64,000 nt of DNA from Bacteroidales bacterium UBA1184 (GTDB lineage Bacteria > Bacteroidota > Bacteroidia > Bacteroidales > ML635J-15): contig DBYO01000024.1 in assembly GCA_002310235.1 (NCBI GenBank), positions 50,898-114,897 on the forward strand, written 5' to 3'. This document shows, in pieces, positions 1 through 9,927 of the stretch. Within the stretch, counting starts at the first letter, position 1. Each line of letters opens with the position of its first letter. Made by a program: the position numbers and the translations under genes. A model generated the notes under the pieces. It saw only the letters and a list, made by a program, of their open reading frames with translations. It was not told the DNA's origin and did not search any database.

Positions 1-1
1 A

Positions 2-1267
2 ACAGGAAAATCCTTTTCGATTCGACAGTTCGGAAATACACATTTCGACAATTTTGTGGAAATTAACTTTCATGAGCACCCCGAATTTGTTGCCATGCTA
101 TCGGAAGCAGAAGGAAGCAACGATATTATATTGAGATTGTCTGCATTTGCAAGCAAACCTCTGGTTAAGGGCAAGACATTGATCTTTTTTGACGAAGTGC
201 AGGAATTTCCCGAAATTGTTACCGCCATAAAATTCCTTGTCGAAGAAGGGAGCTACAAGTATGTTCTTAGCGGCTCGCTACTCGGAATCGAACTTAACGA
301 TTTGCGTTCGGAACCTGTGGGATATTTGGACATAAAAGAAATGTTTCCGCTTGATATCGAGGAGTTTTTTACTGCCCTAGGCATAAGCCAAAAGGTGATA
401 GATGCGGTAAGACTGGCATGGGAACAAAAGTCGCCTGTTGATTCGTACGTCCACGGAAAACTAATGGAATTATTCAGGCTTTATCTTATTGTAGGTGGCA
501 TGCCAGCCGTTGTCCAAAAGTACATCGACACCAACAATCTACAGGAAGTGCTTGCCGAACAGCAGTCGATAATTAGGCTTTACAAACGCGACATCGCAAA
601 GTACGACCGCAACAACAAGCTATATCTTGAAGAAATATTCGAATTGATTCCACCCGAACTCAATGCAATGAACAAGCGTTTTATTCTCAAGAACCTAAAC
701 GAAAACATAAAGTTTTCGCGCTTCGAAAATAGTTTTATCTGGCTAAAGGATGCAGGAGTTGCAATCCCGGCATACAATGTAGAGGAGCCTACTTCACCAC
801 TAAAACTATCGCGTTCCCGCAGTTTGTTCAAGCTGTTCCAGAACGACTTGGGACTGCTTGCTGCGCAATATGCCGACGGCATACAGATTAGGATTTTGTC
901 AAATGCAGCAGATATAAATTTTGGCTCTGTCTACGAAAATGCCGTTGCTCAGGAATTGCTGGCTCATGGTTTCGACCTATACTATTTCAATAGCAAGAAG
1001 CAGGGCGAACTAGACTTTGTTGTCGAACAAAGCGGAAAGATCGTACCAATAGAAGTCAAATCGGGGAAAGATTACCGGAGGCACAACGCTTTGTCGAATG
1101 TGATGGGCAACAGCAACTATGGCATCGAATGCGCGTATGTGTTCTGCAACGACAATGTGAGTCAATCGGGAAATGTTTATTATTTGCCTATTTATATGGT
1201 AGCCTTTATGGAGAAGAATGTTCCGGTTGACATTGTATATCGTTTAGATTTGTCCGGATTGCAATGA
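2..1267 (+). CDS. ATP-binding protein, AAA_14/DUF4143 family (5'-truncated by window edge)
   Basis: The reading frame is open to the window edge. Codons at 2-13 read TGKS, the end of a Walker A loop, so the GTG at 56 is an internal valine and the true start lies upstream. Walker B is visible as TLIFFDEVQE. The C-terminal third carries a PD-(D/E)xK-like pattern, with GELDFVVE followed by PIEVKSGK, as in the DUF4143 half of this family. Such proteins are common in Bacteroidota and archaea. They are soluble P-loop ATPases with a nuclease-like domain and no settled physiological role. The gene converges on the alpha-2-macroglobulin gene, 33 nt away. The family call is firm and the function is unknown. 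Confidence 0.85.
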   Translation, partial: TGKSFSIRQFGNTHFDNFVEINFHEHPEFVAMLSEAEGSNDIILRLSAFASKPLVKGKTLIFFDEVQEFPEIVTAIKFLVEEGSYKYVLSGSLLGIELNDLRSEPVGYLDIKEMFPLDIEEFFTALGISQKVIDAVRLAWEQKSPVDSYVHGKLMELFRLYLIVGGMPAVVQKYIDTNNLQEVLAEQQSIIRLYKRDIAKYDRNNKLYLEEIFELIPPELNAMNKRFILKNLNENIKFSRFENSFIWLKDAGVAIPAYNVEEPTSPLKLSRSRSLFKLFQNDLGLLAAQYADGIQIRILSNAADINFGSVYENAVAQELLAHGFDLYYFNSKKQGELDFVVEQSGKIVPIEVKSGKDYRRHNALSNVMGNSNYGIECAYVFCNDNVSQSGNVYYLPIYMVAFMEKNVPVDIVYRLDLSGLQ

Positions 1268-1300
1268 TAATTGCAGCGGAAAACAAATCTTCAAATCCAC

Positions 1301-4300
1301 CTACTCCACCTTCACTCTTATTCCCGTGCTATGGCTCGTATATTCGGGTGCGTACATGCTCTGGATAGTCGTTATGCCATTCGAGAAATTACCCTTCTGC
1401 GTAGCGATAACCTGATACTCGAACACGTAGGTGCCCTTTGGCAGAATATCGATGAAGAAGTTGATGGAAGCATCCTTAATTGCCTGATAGTAGCCCAACG
1501 AATGCTTGAACCTATAGCCCGAAAGTTTTTCGGTTGGCTCGAACGCCGAAGCACGCATATCCTTCAGATGAACATATTCCATGTTGCGGTCAACTTCGAT
1601 TTCGATGCGGACTGTAACCCTGTCGCCTACCTTGAGGTTGGCATTCTTCTGCGTGATAGGCACAATGACTTCCGTGCCGTTCTCCACACGGTTGACAAAC
1701 AAATCCTTGCGAATCTTAAGCGGGGTATCCTCGAAGCCCTTTATCTTGTCGATGTCCTCAAAGTACTGCCAGTAAATACCGCCCCAAGCCACAGTGCTGT
1801 CGGCTTTGGTAACCGAAACATCGCCCCAGGTGCTCGAAATCTCGTCCTGCTTCCACATTTTCTTGTAGTAGCCGGTGCCGTCCTCGGTAGTTTCGGCAGC
1901 AAGGTCTATCTGCTTATCACCAAGAGAAATTACCGGATAGTCGGTTTCGCTGAGGATGCTTGTACCGTCGAGCAAAAGTGCATAAACGGCTTCGGCAGTG
2001 GCCTTGGTGGTCTTCCAGTTGGTAGTCTGCTTCTGCTTCAACAGCCAGACTTTCATTTCGTTGACATCGTGAACCTCGCCAATCTCATCGAAAAGTTCAA
2101 TAAGCAAGGCCTGAGTCTCAATGCCACTGTTGTACCAATACCAACCGCGCTCCAAATCCCAATACATACCAAGTTCCTCGCTATGCTGTGCATACTCCTT
2201 CAACGATGCCACAATATCCTTCACTGTTGCTGTGCGATCGCTGCGCTGCATTGCCAAGGCAAGCATTCCGCGCATGTAGAAACCCCACGACGGCCAGTCC
2301 TTCTCGCCAAGCTTCATATACACATCGAAAACCTTCTGCGTGGATTTGTCCATAGGGTATTTCTTCAGGAAGAACGAACGTACATATAAATAATGTATCT
2401 GAGTGTAACCAAGAGCTACCGCATTGTACTTTTTCTGCAAATCATAAATTCTCTCGATTTCCCTGTCGATGTACTTTACAGCCTTCTTAATCATGCCTTC
2501 CATCGACGAGTCTGGAAATTTTACACCGAGTTTCTGCAGATGTCCGTAGTTGCCAACAATGTGCTGGGTGACATATAGGTTGTCGGGCATTCCGTCGAAC
2601 CACGGGAAACCGCCGTTTGCCTTCTGCATCTTCGACAGTTTGTCGGTGGCTTTCTTGGTTTCGTCCTTTATGCGGTCAATATCGAAAAGTACACCTATAT
2701 TATATTTACGTTCAGCTTCGTTTTCGGCATCGAGAAGCCAAGGCGAATTTTCGAGCAAAACAGATTTCAGTTCCTCGTTGCGCTGCAGGTTCGACTTCAG
2801 AGCCTCGGCATCGGTCGATTTCCACTTGTTGAACATTTCCTCAATCTTTTTGTCGGAATTTGCCACGTGCGAAGCAATGAGGTTGGAATAAATGCGCGAG
2901 AAAGTCTGTTCGGCACATTCGTATGGATATTCCATCATGTAAGGCAGTGCTAGCACGGCGTACCAAGCCGGATTTGGCGTAAATTCGAGGGTGTATGAGT
3001 AGTTTTCGAGTGATTTCGACTTGTTGTTCTTCATAGCGTTGAACGAAAAATGCGTTGTTCCGGCACGACGCACCGGCAAAGGCATTGTCTCGGTCACCAT
3101 CATACGATTGGTAAGTATCGGCAACACTTTTTCCTCGCCGTCGGAATGACCTTCGGCAATAGCAACAATGCGCACTGCCACCGCGCCAATGCTCTTCGGA
3201 ACAGAAATTTTCCATTCTACAGAAGTGTTGCGGCTTGCATCGGCAGAGAATGTTACAATATTGTTTTTCAGGAATTTATCTGTAATATCCTCGGAATTCT
3301 GAGTGTTTATGAATTCGATTTTTGCCTTGCCGCTGATTGTGTTTTCGGTGAGATTTGCGATCTTGGCCGAAATGTACATTTCGTCGCCCTCGCGCATGAA
3401 ACGCGGCAGGTTTGGCGTTACCGAGACATTTTTCTGAGTTACCAACGAACTGCTTACATCGCCTATTTTCATGTCCTTGGTGTGGGCAAGTCCCATCACG
3501 TTCCAGCGTGTCATGCTTTCGGGCATTGTGAAATTGATGAAAATATTACCGTCCTGGTCGGTGGTAAGATTGCTAGCGAAATAGGCTGTCTCGTTGAAAT
3601 TGGTACGCACTTCGGCATTGTCGAAAGCTTCGGCTTCCTCTTCAGAGAGTTCCTCCTCCATTTCAACAGCCTCGTTGAGCGCAACGGCATCGGCGGCTAT
3701 CAAACTGGACTCCTCTTCGACAACACCTCCGGCAGCATTGGCTCTATAGAGTACGCGCCCGCTCTTGTAATCGGTTGCGTACGACGAATAGTAAGCACTT
3801 AGCACATTGAAGAAAACCGGTGTGGGATAAGGAGTATATTCATAGCGGTTAGATGCATAGACATAGCGTCTGGAATTGCTGTTTGAGTATCCAAAACCCT
3901 TATATTCGAAATTGTAGTTCATCGTATTCGACGAATATGGCCAGAAATACCATGAGTGCGACTTGTACGAATCGAGCGAAGCATCATAGACTGTGGCTGC
4001 AAGTTCTGCTTCGATGGGTTTGTCGAACTTGTCGGTAATCTTCATCTGCCACGACTCCTCTGATCCCGGCAAGGTCTTGTCGCGGAAAGTCACCAACTTG
4101 ACATCCAATTGCTTATCGACGCGCGAAACGCTTATGGTTTTGCTTTCCTTATATGCTCTGCCATGACGCACAAAGATCGCAGTGACAAACACATCACCGT
4201 AGCACTTTTCGGTAATCGGAATATCAAAGCTCTTAACCTCGTTGCTCAGCTTCATGCTCTTTATTTCGAGTGCGCCCTTGCCTATCTGCAGTGTGTAGAA

Positions 4301-7165
4301 AACAGTAACATCGTCGAACGACGAACCAATACGCACCTGCACCTTATCGCCCACCTTTGCCGAGTATTTCGACACTTTGAAGTACGACGCCATTGGGTAC
4401 GACATCTTGTCCGACGAGTTGTCGGTGATGTGGAAGTTTGTGGTGTCGGCTACCGGGTTGCCGTCCTTGTCCTTGGCAGTCATTATTATGCGATAGGAAC
4501 CTGGCGTGAACTTCATCTTTTTGGTGATGGCGATTGGGGTTGTGTCGGCAGTATTCACAGAGCCTTTCAACATCGACGATGTAACTTTGCGATTATACAG
4601 CGTATTTTCGTCGCCATAGCCGAGTGCGGGACAAAGTTTTTCCCACTCCTCGCGGCTGTACATCTGCATGTCGGCGGTCTTTAGCCTTGCCACGGTTGCA
4701 TGCGACGGCTCCTCGAGCTTGAAGATTTCGTAATCGACAGTCGCATCGATGTGGCTGCCCGAAATGTTTTCGCTATATATTTTGAAGCTGTTGAAGTCGG
4801 CAATGTCAACGGTTTCGGAAATACTATTCGAAATCCATAGCGACTGGCGCGAAACCATGAACGACCTTTCTATGGTATGCGATTCGCCGTTGATGTCGGC
4901 AACTACAGCCGAAATTCTGTAACGGTTGGTATTGCTAAAGCACTGCTTGGCGACAAAACTAATGGTAAACTCACCGTTTTCGTCGGTCTTGATGGTTCCG
5001 TCGGCAAGAAGTTTCTTTTCGGAATTGCTATAACTCCACCAATAATACGAATACGAAGAGCAGTTGACGGTGAAATTGACGTCGGCACCGCTGACGGGCA
5101 CACCCGAATAGCTTTTTGCACGTCCCTTGATGCTTACCGAGTCGCCAAACGACACCTCATCCTTAATGTAGTCCATCTCTATCTCGAAGGTAGGACGCTT
5201 GTATTCCTCCACTTTGATGTATTCCGAACCCGACGAGAATCCAGTACCGCGAGCTTCGATGTGGAAATTACCGGTAAGTACGTTTTCGGGAATCTTGAAT
5301 TCACCATTAACACTTCCATACTGGTTAGATTTAAGATTTAGCGTAGCTATTTCCTTGTAGTTGACATCCTTAAGCGTGACTTTTATGCTATCGTTAGGCA
5401 CAACACTGAAATTGTTGTCCTTGCCGCGGTATTCGATAGCCTTGAAATACACGGTCTGTCCCGGACGATAAATCGCCCTGTCGGTGAATATCTTAATCGA
5501 TGTGCGCTCCTTTTCTACCTCGTCCTGCTGGTAGTATCCGTAAACCGAGAAGCACATGTCGTCGTTGTCCTTTTTCAAGTAAATAATTGTGTTGTAATTG
5601 CATTTTTTTGTATCGAAACTGAAAATGCCATCGGCAGCGGTTTCGGTGTTAAGTAAGGTTTCGGTCTTGTTGTAGTCGCGCGTGGTGACTTTCACCTTTA
5701 CCTTGTCGATAGGCTTGCCAGAATTTCGGTCAACAGCCATGTATTTGCCATCGTCGATGCGAAGCAAAGCAAAGCGAGAAACTGTGAGCATGGTAAAACT
5801 CTCGATTCTGGAGCTGTCGCTTTCGGCAAAGACAAGATAGAAACCTGTAGGCAGACCTTTTTCCACATAGTAGGTGCTGTGGGTAGAATAATCGTGAGCA
5901 TCGGGAAGATTTATAGTGCCTTCGGTTACAGACTTACTTTCGTAGTATTTGTTTACATTGGCTGAATTGGTATTGAAAGTTTCGTATTCCGAAGCCTTGT
6001 CCGACACTTTTACAACCTTGATTTTAGCTGTTTTTGTATTGGCATATTCAATGTAAAGCGGAATATTTTCGTTTGGATAAGTAACCTTGTCACCCGATAT
6101 GCTTATTGATGGAAATGTGAGTTTAGAAAGCAGGTTGGAGCAATGGGTTACATACTTGCTATCCTTAAACTCTTCAATTGTGGAGGTCAGAAGGTTCACA
6201 GCCTCGATGCGGTCGGCAGCTGATTTTTTCGACAGACGGTCGGCAATCTCCTTGTTGATGAAAATCACGCTTTCGTTGCCCTTGTATTGTTTTGCGGCAT
6301 CGGTGAAAAGTTCCATGATAAGGTCGTCCTTACCGCTTTGCTTGCTTGCGATATAACATATGCGGCGGTAGTCGGTAAATGCGTAAGCACTACTGTTGGG
6401 TTTGTTTTCTTTAAGCATCTGTTGCATGAAAAACAAAGTCGCCATTTCGGGATTTTGGTCGGTGTCGAGGATTTCTATTTTTGAGAAATCGTCGGCATTG
6501 CAAAAGAAGCTGTTGTCCAAATTGGTGCCTGTATATCTGTATAGTTTTGCAAGCTGATTGATAATCGAATATGCAATTTCATCGTAAAGTGTTGGGAAAA
6601 AGTCGTTTTCCTTGTTGTTGTCTCTGAAAAATTCCTTGTAATCGTCGGCAGCGACATTTTTCAGTTCGGCATTCAGCGCCAGCTTGTAATGACTGATTAT
6701 CAGCTTCATGAACTCGTTTTTGTCGTAAAATTCGAGGCGCGAACCTTTTTTGTCGGCAGAATCGCTCACTGCCGAACGCGAATCGATCTGATAGCGATGA
6801 CGCGAGTAGTAGTTCTGATACGAAGCACCGAGTAGGAAATTGCAAACATGCTTACATGTGCCCGACTGGATTTTGGCTTGTTCCTCAAGAAAATCGACGG
6901 CTTTAAGGTTGCCGGTCTGCTCCGACTCGATAAGGAACTTGGTTTTGTATGTTATTGCTTTTAACTGCTGATATGCATCGTTGTCCTTGGTTGCCATGTC
7001 GAGAATACTTTCGACCTTCTGCAAGGCGCTCTTGGGCAGATCCCTGTTTTCAAAACCAGTGACCTCGATCCACAATTTCTTGTATTTGTCGTCGGTTGTC
7101 TGAGCAAATGCAGAAACTGCCAATGCTACAAAAATAATTAAGGTTACTATCTTCTTCATATTCAA
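1301..7165 (-). CDS. Bacterial alpha-2-macroglobulin family protein with thioester motif
   Basis: A 1954-residue exported protein. The signal peptide ends near AVSAFAQ (residue 22) and has no lipobox cysteine. The centre contains MG-type beta domains, including the stretch IFTDRAIYRPGQTVYFKA typical of MG2. The A2M domain follows around residues 1190-1240 (MPESMTRWNVMGLAHT). The thioester motif is C1417-A-E-Q1420 (codons 2906-2917), followed by an alpha-alpha barrel rich in W and Y. Bacterial A2Ms trap proteases and are usually periplasmic or surface-exposed. An intact CxEQ predicts covalent capture of an attacking protease. An acidic E-rich segment near residues 1155-1175 could be a flexible bait or linker region, which is inference. 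A -7 promoter element lies 28 nt upstream of the start. It appears monocistronic. Confidence 0.9.
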   Translation of the reverse strand: MNMKKIVTLIIFVALAVSAFAQTTDDKYKKLWIEVTGFENRDLPKSALQKVESILDMATKDNDAYQQLKAITYKTKFLIESEQTGNLKAVDFLEEQAKIQSGTCKHVCNFLLGASYQNYYSRHRYQIDSRSAVSDSADKKGSRLEFYDKNEFMKLIISHYKLALNAELKNVAADDYKEFFRDNNKENDFFPTLYDEIAYSIINQLAKLYRYTGTNLDNSFFCNADDFSKIEILDTDQNPEMATLFFMQQMLKENKPNSSAYAFTDYRRICYIASKQSGKDDLIMELFTDAAKQYKGNESVIFINKEIADRLSKKSAADRIEAVNLLTSTIEEFKDSKYVTHCSNLLSKLTFPSISISGDKVTYPNENIPLYIEYANTKTAKIKVVKVSDKASEYETFNTNSANVNKYYESKSVTEGTINLPDAHDYSTHSTYYVEKGLPTGFYLVFAESDSSRIESFTMLTVSRFALLRIDDGKYMAVDRNSGKPIDKVKVKVTTRDYNKTETLLNTETAADGIFSFDTKKCNYNTIIYLKKDNDDMCFSVYGYYQQDEVEKERTSIKIFTDRAIYRPGQTVYFKAIEYRGKDNNFSVVPNDSIKVTLKDVNYKEIATLNLKSNQYGSVNGEFKIPENVLTGNFHIEARGTGFSSGSEYIKVEEYKRPTFEIEMDYIKDEVSFGDSVSIKGRAKSYSGVPVSGADVNFTVNCSSYSYYWWSYSNSEKKLLADGTIKTDENGEFTISFVAKQCFSNTNRYRISAVVADINGESHTIERSFMVSRQSLWISNSISETVDIADFNSFKIYSENISGSHIDATVDYEIFKLEEPSHATVARLKTADMQMYSREEWEKLCPALGYGDENTLYNRKVTSSMLKGSVNTADTTPIAITKKMKFTPGSYRIIMTAKDKDGNPVADTTNFHITDNSSDKMSYPMASYFKVSKYSAKVGDKVQVRIGSSFDDVTVFYTLQIGKGALEIKSMKLSNEVKSFDIPITEKCYGDVFVTAIFVRHGRAYKESKTISVSRVDKQLDVKLVTFRDKTLPGSEESWQMKITDKFDKPIEAELAATVYDASLDSYKSHSWYFWPYSSNTMNYNFEYKGFGYSNSNSRRYVYASNRYEYTPYPTPVFFNVLSAYYSSYATDYKSGRVLYRANAAGGVVEEESSLIAADAVALNEAVEMEEELSEEEAEAFDNAEVRTNFNETAYFASNLTTDQDGNIFINFTMPESMTRWNVMGLAHTKDMKIGDVSSSLVTQKNVSVTPNLPRFMREGDEMYISAKIANLTENTISGKAKIEFINTQNSEDITDKFLKNNIVTFSADASRNTSVEWKISVPKSIGAVAVRIVAIAEGHSDGEEKVLPILTNRMMVTETMPLPVRRAGTTHFSFNAMKNNKSKSLENYSYTLEFTPNPAWYAVLALPYMMEYPYECAEQTFSRIYSNLIASHVANSDKKIEEMFNKWKSTDAEALKSNLQRNEELKSVLLENSPWLLDAENEAERKYNIGVLFDIDRIKDETKKATDKLSKMQKANGGFPWFDGMPDNLYVTQHIVGNYGHLQKLGVKFPDSSMEGMIKKAVKYIDREIERIYDLQKKYNAVALGYTQIHYLYVRSFFLKKYPMDKSTQKVFDVYMKLGEKDWPSWGFYMRGMLALAMQRSDRTATVKDIVASLKEYAQHSEELGMYWDLERGWYWYNSGIETQALLIELFDEIGEVHDVNEMKVWLLKQKQTTNWKTTKATAEAVYALLLDGTSILSETDYPVISLGDKQIDLAAETTEDGTGYYKKMWKQDEISSTWGDVSVTKADSTVAWGGIYWQYFEDIDKIKGFEDTPLKIRKDLFVNRVENGTEVIVPITQKNANLKVGDRVTVRIEIEVDRNMEYVHLKDMRASAFEPTEKLSGYRFKHSLGYYQAIKDASINFFIDILPKGTYVFEYQVIATQKGNFSNGITTIQSMYAPEYTSHSTGIRVKVE

Positions 7166-7193
7166 ATTGATGTTTCAATGTTTATTATAAACG

Positions 7194-7201
7194 CAAAGTT
7201 A
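7194..7201 (-). promoter_or_regulatory. Bacteroidota -7 promoter element for the alpha-2-macroglobulin gene
   Basis: CAAAGTTA on the plus strand reads TAACTTTG on the minus strand, matching TAnnTTTG. It lies 28 nt upstream of the start codon. No clear -33 TTTG is seen. Confidence 0.55.
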
Positions 7202-7257
7202 GGTAAAATATTTTGATTGGTGGAATGCATAAATTGTACCAGCATTTTTGTTTAGTT

Positions 7258-7312
7258 GAAAGTTCAAAGTTGAAAGTTGAAAGAAGTTCAAGGTTCAACG
7301 TTCAAAATCGTA
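7258..7312. repeat. Intergenic AAAGTTG-type tandem oligomer array
   Basis: Imperfect repeats of the heptamer GTTGAAA/GTTCAAA run up to the ssb promoter. Related arrays occur at about 10667-10703, 14416-14479, 17625-17668, 25655-25690 and 41668-41702, always beside gene ends or starts. Confidence 0.7.
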
Positions 7313-7321
7313 AAAAATATT

Positions 7322-7329
7322 TATCTTTG
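7322..7329 (+). promoter_or_regulatory. -7 promoter element of ssb
   Basis: TATCTTTG matches TAnnTTTG and lies 16 nt upstream of the chosen ATG, which would give a very short leader. It supports the ATG at 7346 over any upstream in-frame start. Confidence 0.7.
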
Positions 7330-7345
7330 CAGAAAAATTTTCGAT

Positions 7346-7828
7346 ATGTACCTAAACAAAGTTATGCTTATTGGACGGCTTGGTGTAAAGCCCGAAATTC
7401 GTTATGTAAAAGAAGATACACCAGTGGCAACATTCCGTATGGCGACCACAGAACCTTACCGCACAAAGGAAGGTGAAAGACGCGAAAATACCGAATGGCA
7501 CAATATAGTTGCATGGCGCAACCTCGCTAAATTCTGCGAAACCTACCTCGACAAAGGTATGCTTGTTTACGTGGAAGGACGTCTGCAGACACGCTCATGG
7601 CAGGGACAAGACAACGCCACACATTACACTACCGAAATCCTAGCCGACACAATTCGCATGATGGAACCGAAATCGGCTCGCGATGGACAGCCCTTAACAC
7701 AGGGCGCATCAATGCCACAGCCCGCCGAAGCTCAGCCATTTGCCGACCAGCCGGCACAGAGCCCAGTCGCAGCAGAGCCTAGCGCATTCCAGCCAGCAGC
7801 AGAACCAGAAGACGATTTACCATTCTAA
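7346..7828 (+). CDS. ssb: Single-stranded DNA-binding protein
   Basis: 160 residues from the ATG at 7346. The open frame extends further upstream, but the protein homology begins MYLNKVMLIGRLG and the promoter lies between. An OB fold covers residues 1-110 (GRLGVKPEIRYV, WHNIVAWRNLAKFCETYL, VYVEGRLQTRSW). A low-complexity P/A/Q linker follows, and the C-terminal tip DDLPF is the acidic tail that docks replication and repair partners. SSB coats single-stranded DNA in replication, recombination and repair. It is the first gene of the ssb-gldE-gldD cluster. A palindrome fills the 72-nt gap before gldE. Confidence 0.97.
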   Translation: MYLNKVMLIGRLGVKPEIRYVKEDTPVATFRMATTEPYRTKEGERRENTEWHNIVAWRNLAKFCETYLDKGMLVYVEGRLQTRSWQGQDNATHYTTEILADTIRMMEPKSARDGQPLTQGASMPQPAEAQPFADQPAQSPVAAEPSAFQPAAEPEDDLPF

Positions 7829-7860
7829 TGCATATTGGAAATTTGAAATATTAAAATATT

Positions 7861-7896
7861 AATTTGTACGGGCGCGTTTTAAACACGCCCCTCATT
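7861..7896. repeat. Small intergenic palindrome between ssb and gldE
   Basis: Imperfect inverted repeat at 7870-7890 (GGGCG...CGCCC arms) preceded by AATTTGTAC. The same flank precedes the perfect palindrome at 40111-40130, so both appear to belong to one element family. Confidence 0.6.
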
Positions 7897-7900
7897 CAAA

Positions 7901-9202
7901 ATGGATCCCGACCCTTATAATCAATCGACAATAATAGGAATTATCGTTGTGGTAATTCTGCTCGTATGCTCCGGACTTGTTTCGGCAAGCGAGACTGGCT
8001 TTTTCGGACTTTCGGCAGGCGACAAGGAAAAAATCCGCAAGGCTAAGACCGCAAAGGGAAAACTTATTGCAAAACTGCTGTCGAACCCCGAAAAACTGTT
8101 GGCTACAATACTTGTAGCCAACAATTTCATCAACATTGCAATAGTGATAATCACAGCATTCCTGTCGGACAGGATTTTTGCCCACATCGACAATACAGTG
8201 CTCATAATTGTACTGCAAACCGTTGTCATTACATTCATAATCTTACTGTTCGGCGAGATGATACCAAAGATTCTGGCGGCAAAATATCCGCTGTCGATTT
8301 CAAAGTTAATGGCTTATCCTCTTTGGATACTCGAGCCGCTGTGCTTCCCGTTCAGCATAATCCTCATAAAATCGACCAATGCTGTAAAAAAACGTTTGCA
8401 GAAAAAGCACACTTCCGAAATCAGCATCGAAGACCTCTCGCAAGCCATCGAACTTGCATCAGACGACCTTAAGGACGACCGCGAAATGCTTGAGGACATC
8501 GTCGCCTCTTCGTCGCTCGATGCCCGCGAAGTAATGACCTCGCGCGTGGATGTATTCGCCATCGAGTACGACTCAAAATTCTCGAAGGTAATTGGCGACA
8601 TCGTGGAATCGGGATTTTCACGAATACCTGTTTACGAAGACAATCTCGACAACGTCATGGGTATTCTTTACATCAAGGACGTGCTTGCCCATGTGGACGA
8701 ACACGATTTCGACTGGCATAAGCTTATTCGTCCGCACTTTATTGTCCCCGAAACCAAGAAGATAAACGACCTTTTGTCCGACTTCCAGTCGAAGAAGATG
8801 CATATTGCAATCGTAATCGACGAATACGGAGGTGTGAGCGGAATTGTAACGCTTGAGGACATCTTGGAAGAATTTGTGGGCGAAATTCACGACGAGTTCG
8901 ATACCGACGAAGACATGTTCAAGAAGATTGACGACCGCACCTACGAATTCGACGCCAAGACCAGCATTGTCGATTTCTGCAAAATTGTGAATGTTGACTA
9001 CGAATTGTTCCAGGAAACAAAGGGCGAATCGGAAACTCTTGCGGGAATGCTGCTCGAAATAAACCAGGAAATCCCAGCCAAGAACAAAACCATCAGCATC
9101 AAGGATTTTGATTTTACCGTAACGGCATCTAACGAGCGTAGAATAAAGAAGATACGTGTCAAACTGCCAAAAACTGAAAATACCGACACCGATGAAAAAT
9201 AA
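7901..9202 (+). CDS. gldE: Gliding-motility-associated GldE, DUF21/CBS/CorC transporter-type protein
   Basis: 433 residues. The N-terminal DUF21 domain has about four membrane helices (residues 8-155). A tandem CBS pair follows (about 195-330, including IPVYEDNLDNVMGILYIKD and IVIDEYGGVSGIVTLEDI), then a C-terminal CorC_HlyC domain. This is the CNNM/CorC magnesium-transporter architecture. In Bacteroidota the copy between ssb and gldD is called GldE; it is a paralogue linked to GldD rather than a proven ion carrier. The last 11 nt overlap the gldD start, indicating translational coupling. Confidence 0.92.
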   Translation: MDPDPYNQSTIIGIIVVVILLVCSGLVSASETGFFGLSAGDKEKIRKAKTAKGKLIAKLLSNPEKLLATILVANNFINIAIVIITAFLSDRIFAHIDNTVLIIVLQTVVITFIILLFGEMIPKILAAKYPLSISKLMAYPLWILEPLCFPFSIILIKSTNAVKKRLQKKHTSEISIEDLSQAIELASDDLKDDREMLEDIVASSSLDAREVMTSRVDVFAIEYDSKFSKVIGDIVESGFSRIPVYEDNLDNVMGILYIKDVLAHVDEHDFDWHKLIRPHFIVPETKKINDLLSDFQSKKMHIAIVIDEYGGVSGIVTLEDILEEFVGEIHDEFDTDEDMFKKIDDRTYEFDAKTSIVDFCKIVNVDYELFQETKGESETLAGMLLEINQEIPAKNKTISIKDFDFTVTASNERRIKKIRVKLPKTENTDTDEK

Positions 9203-9788
9203 GATTCTTGCTATAATACTAGTCGTAGGACTTGCGATGCTTTGCGCCTGTGGCGAAAAAGCTTACGCGCCACGTCCCAGAGGCTATTTCCGCATCGATT
9301 TTCCAGAGAAAACCTATAAGCAGTACAACGGCGAATGCCCTTTCACGTTCGAGATTCCAGAATATTCGTATCTAATAAAGGAGAAGGAAGACAATTGCTG
9401 GTTCGACATCTATTTCCCGAAGTACAAGGCAACAGTGTATTTGACCTACCGTGGCATAGACAACAGCAAATACAGCGAAATAGACACACTGCTCAACGAT
9501 GCCCACGACTTTGCATACAAACACACCATAAAAGCCGACGCCATTGAGGAAAACATTTTCGAGAAGGATTCGTCGCGGGTTTACGGATGCCTATATAACA
9601 TCAAAGGGAATGTAGCCTCACAGGTACAGTTTTTCCTCACCGACAGCACTACGCATTTCATGCGCGGCTCGCTATATTTCGAAGCACGCCCCAACAAGGA
9701 TTCGCTTGCCCCAGTGGTCGATTTTGTCCGCGAGGACATCGAACATTTTATGGAGAGTTTTGAGTGGAAGGATTCAAAAATTCAATGA
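9192..9788 (+). CDS. gldD: Gliding-motility lipoprotein GldD
   Basis: 198 residues from the ATG at 9192, inside the end of gldE. The lipoprotein signal peptide has its lipobox at LCAC. The conserved GldD start (PRPRGYFRIDFPEKTY) follows directly. GldD is required for gliding and type IX secretion in Flavobacterium and is kept in many non-gliding Bacteroidota. Its presence agrees with the three T9SS-sorted proteins in this window. The last codons and the stop (SKIQ*) lie in the start of the ATTCAAAG repeat array that follows, so the C-terminus may have been set by repeat growth. Confidence 0.92.
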   Translation: MKNKILAIILVVGLAMLCACGEKAYAPRPRGYFRIDFPEKTYKQYNGECPFTFEIPEYSYLIKEKEDNCWFDIYFPKYKATVYLTYRGIDNSKYSEIDTLLNDAHDFAYKHTIKADAIEENIFEKDSSRVYGCLYNIKGNVASQVQFFLTDSTTHFMRGSLYFEARPNKDSLAPVVDFVREDIEHFMESFEWKDSKIQ

Positions 9789-9927
9789 TTCAAAGATTCA
9801 ATGATTCAAAGATTCAACAATTTGAAAATTTGGCTTACGCCGAGCTAAAGGTTGATGATTTGAAAATTTGATGATTTGAAAATTCAAATCGTAAATCAAT
9901 TGTCCATTATTCATTATCCATTGTCAA
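9772..9927. repeat. Composite intergenic repeat block (ATTCAAAG array, 22-nt dispersed element, CCATTATCCATTG array)
   Basis: Three parts can be seen. Tandem ATTCAATG/ATTCAAAG octamers run to about 9820. The element GGCTTACGCCGAGCTAAAGGTT lies at 9832-9853. A CCATTATTCATTATCCATTGTCAATT array runs up to the next start codon. The 22-nt element recurs in reverse orientation at 10471-10490, inside the next gene, and at 37976-37996. Confidence 0.75.

Noticed and set aside
56..58. GTG as the start codon of the first gene
   Set aside because: The frame is open upstream to the window edge and encodes TGKS of the Walker A motif, so the start is outside the window.
1271..2389. Long open frame on the plus strand within the alpha-2-macroglobulin gene
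   Set aside because: It is antisense to a clearly conserved protein with a signal peptide and A2M motifs. Its own translation shows no recognisable domain.
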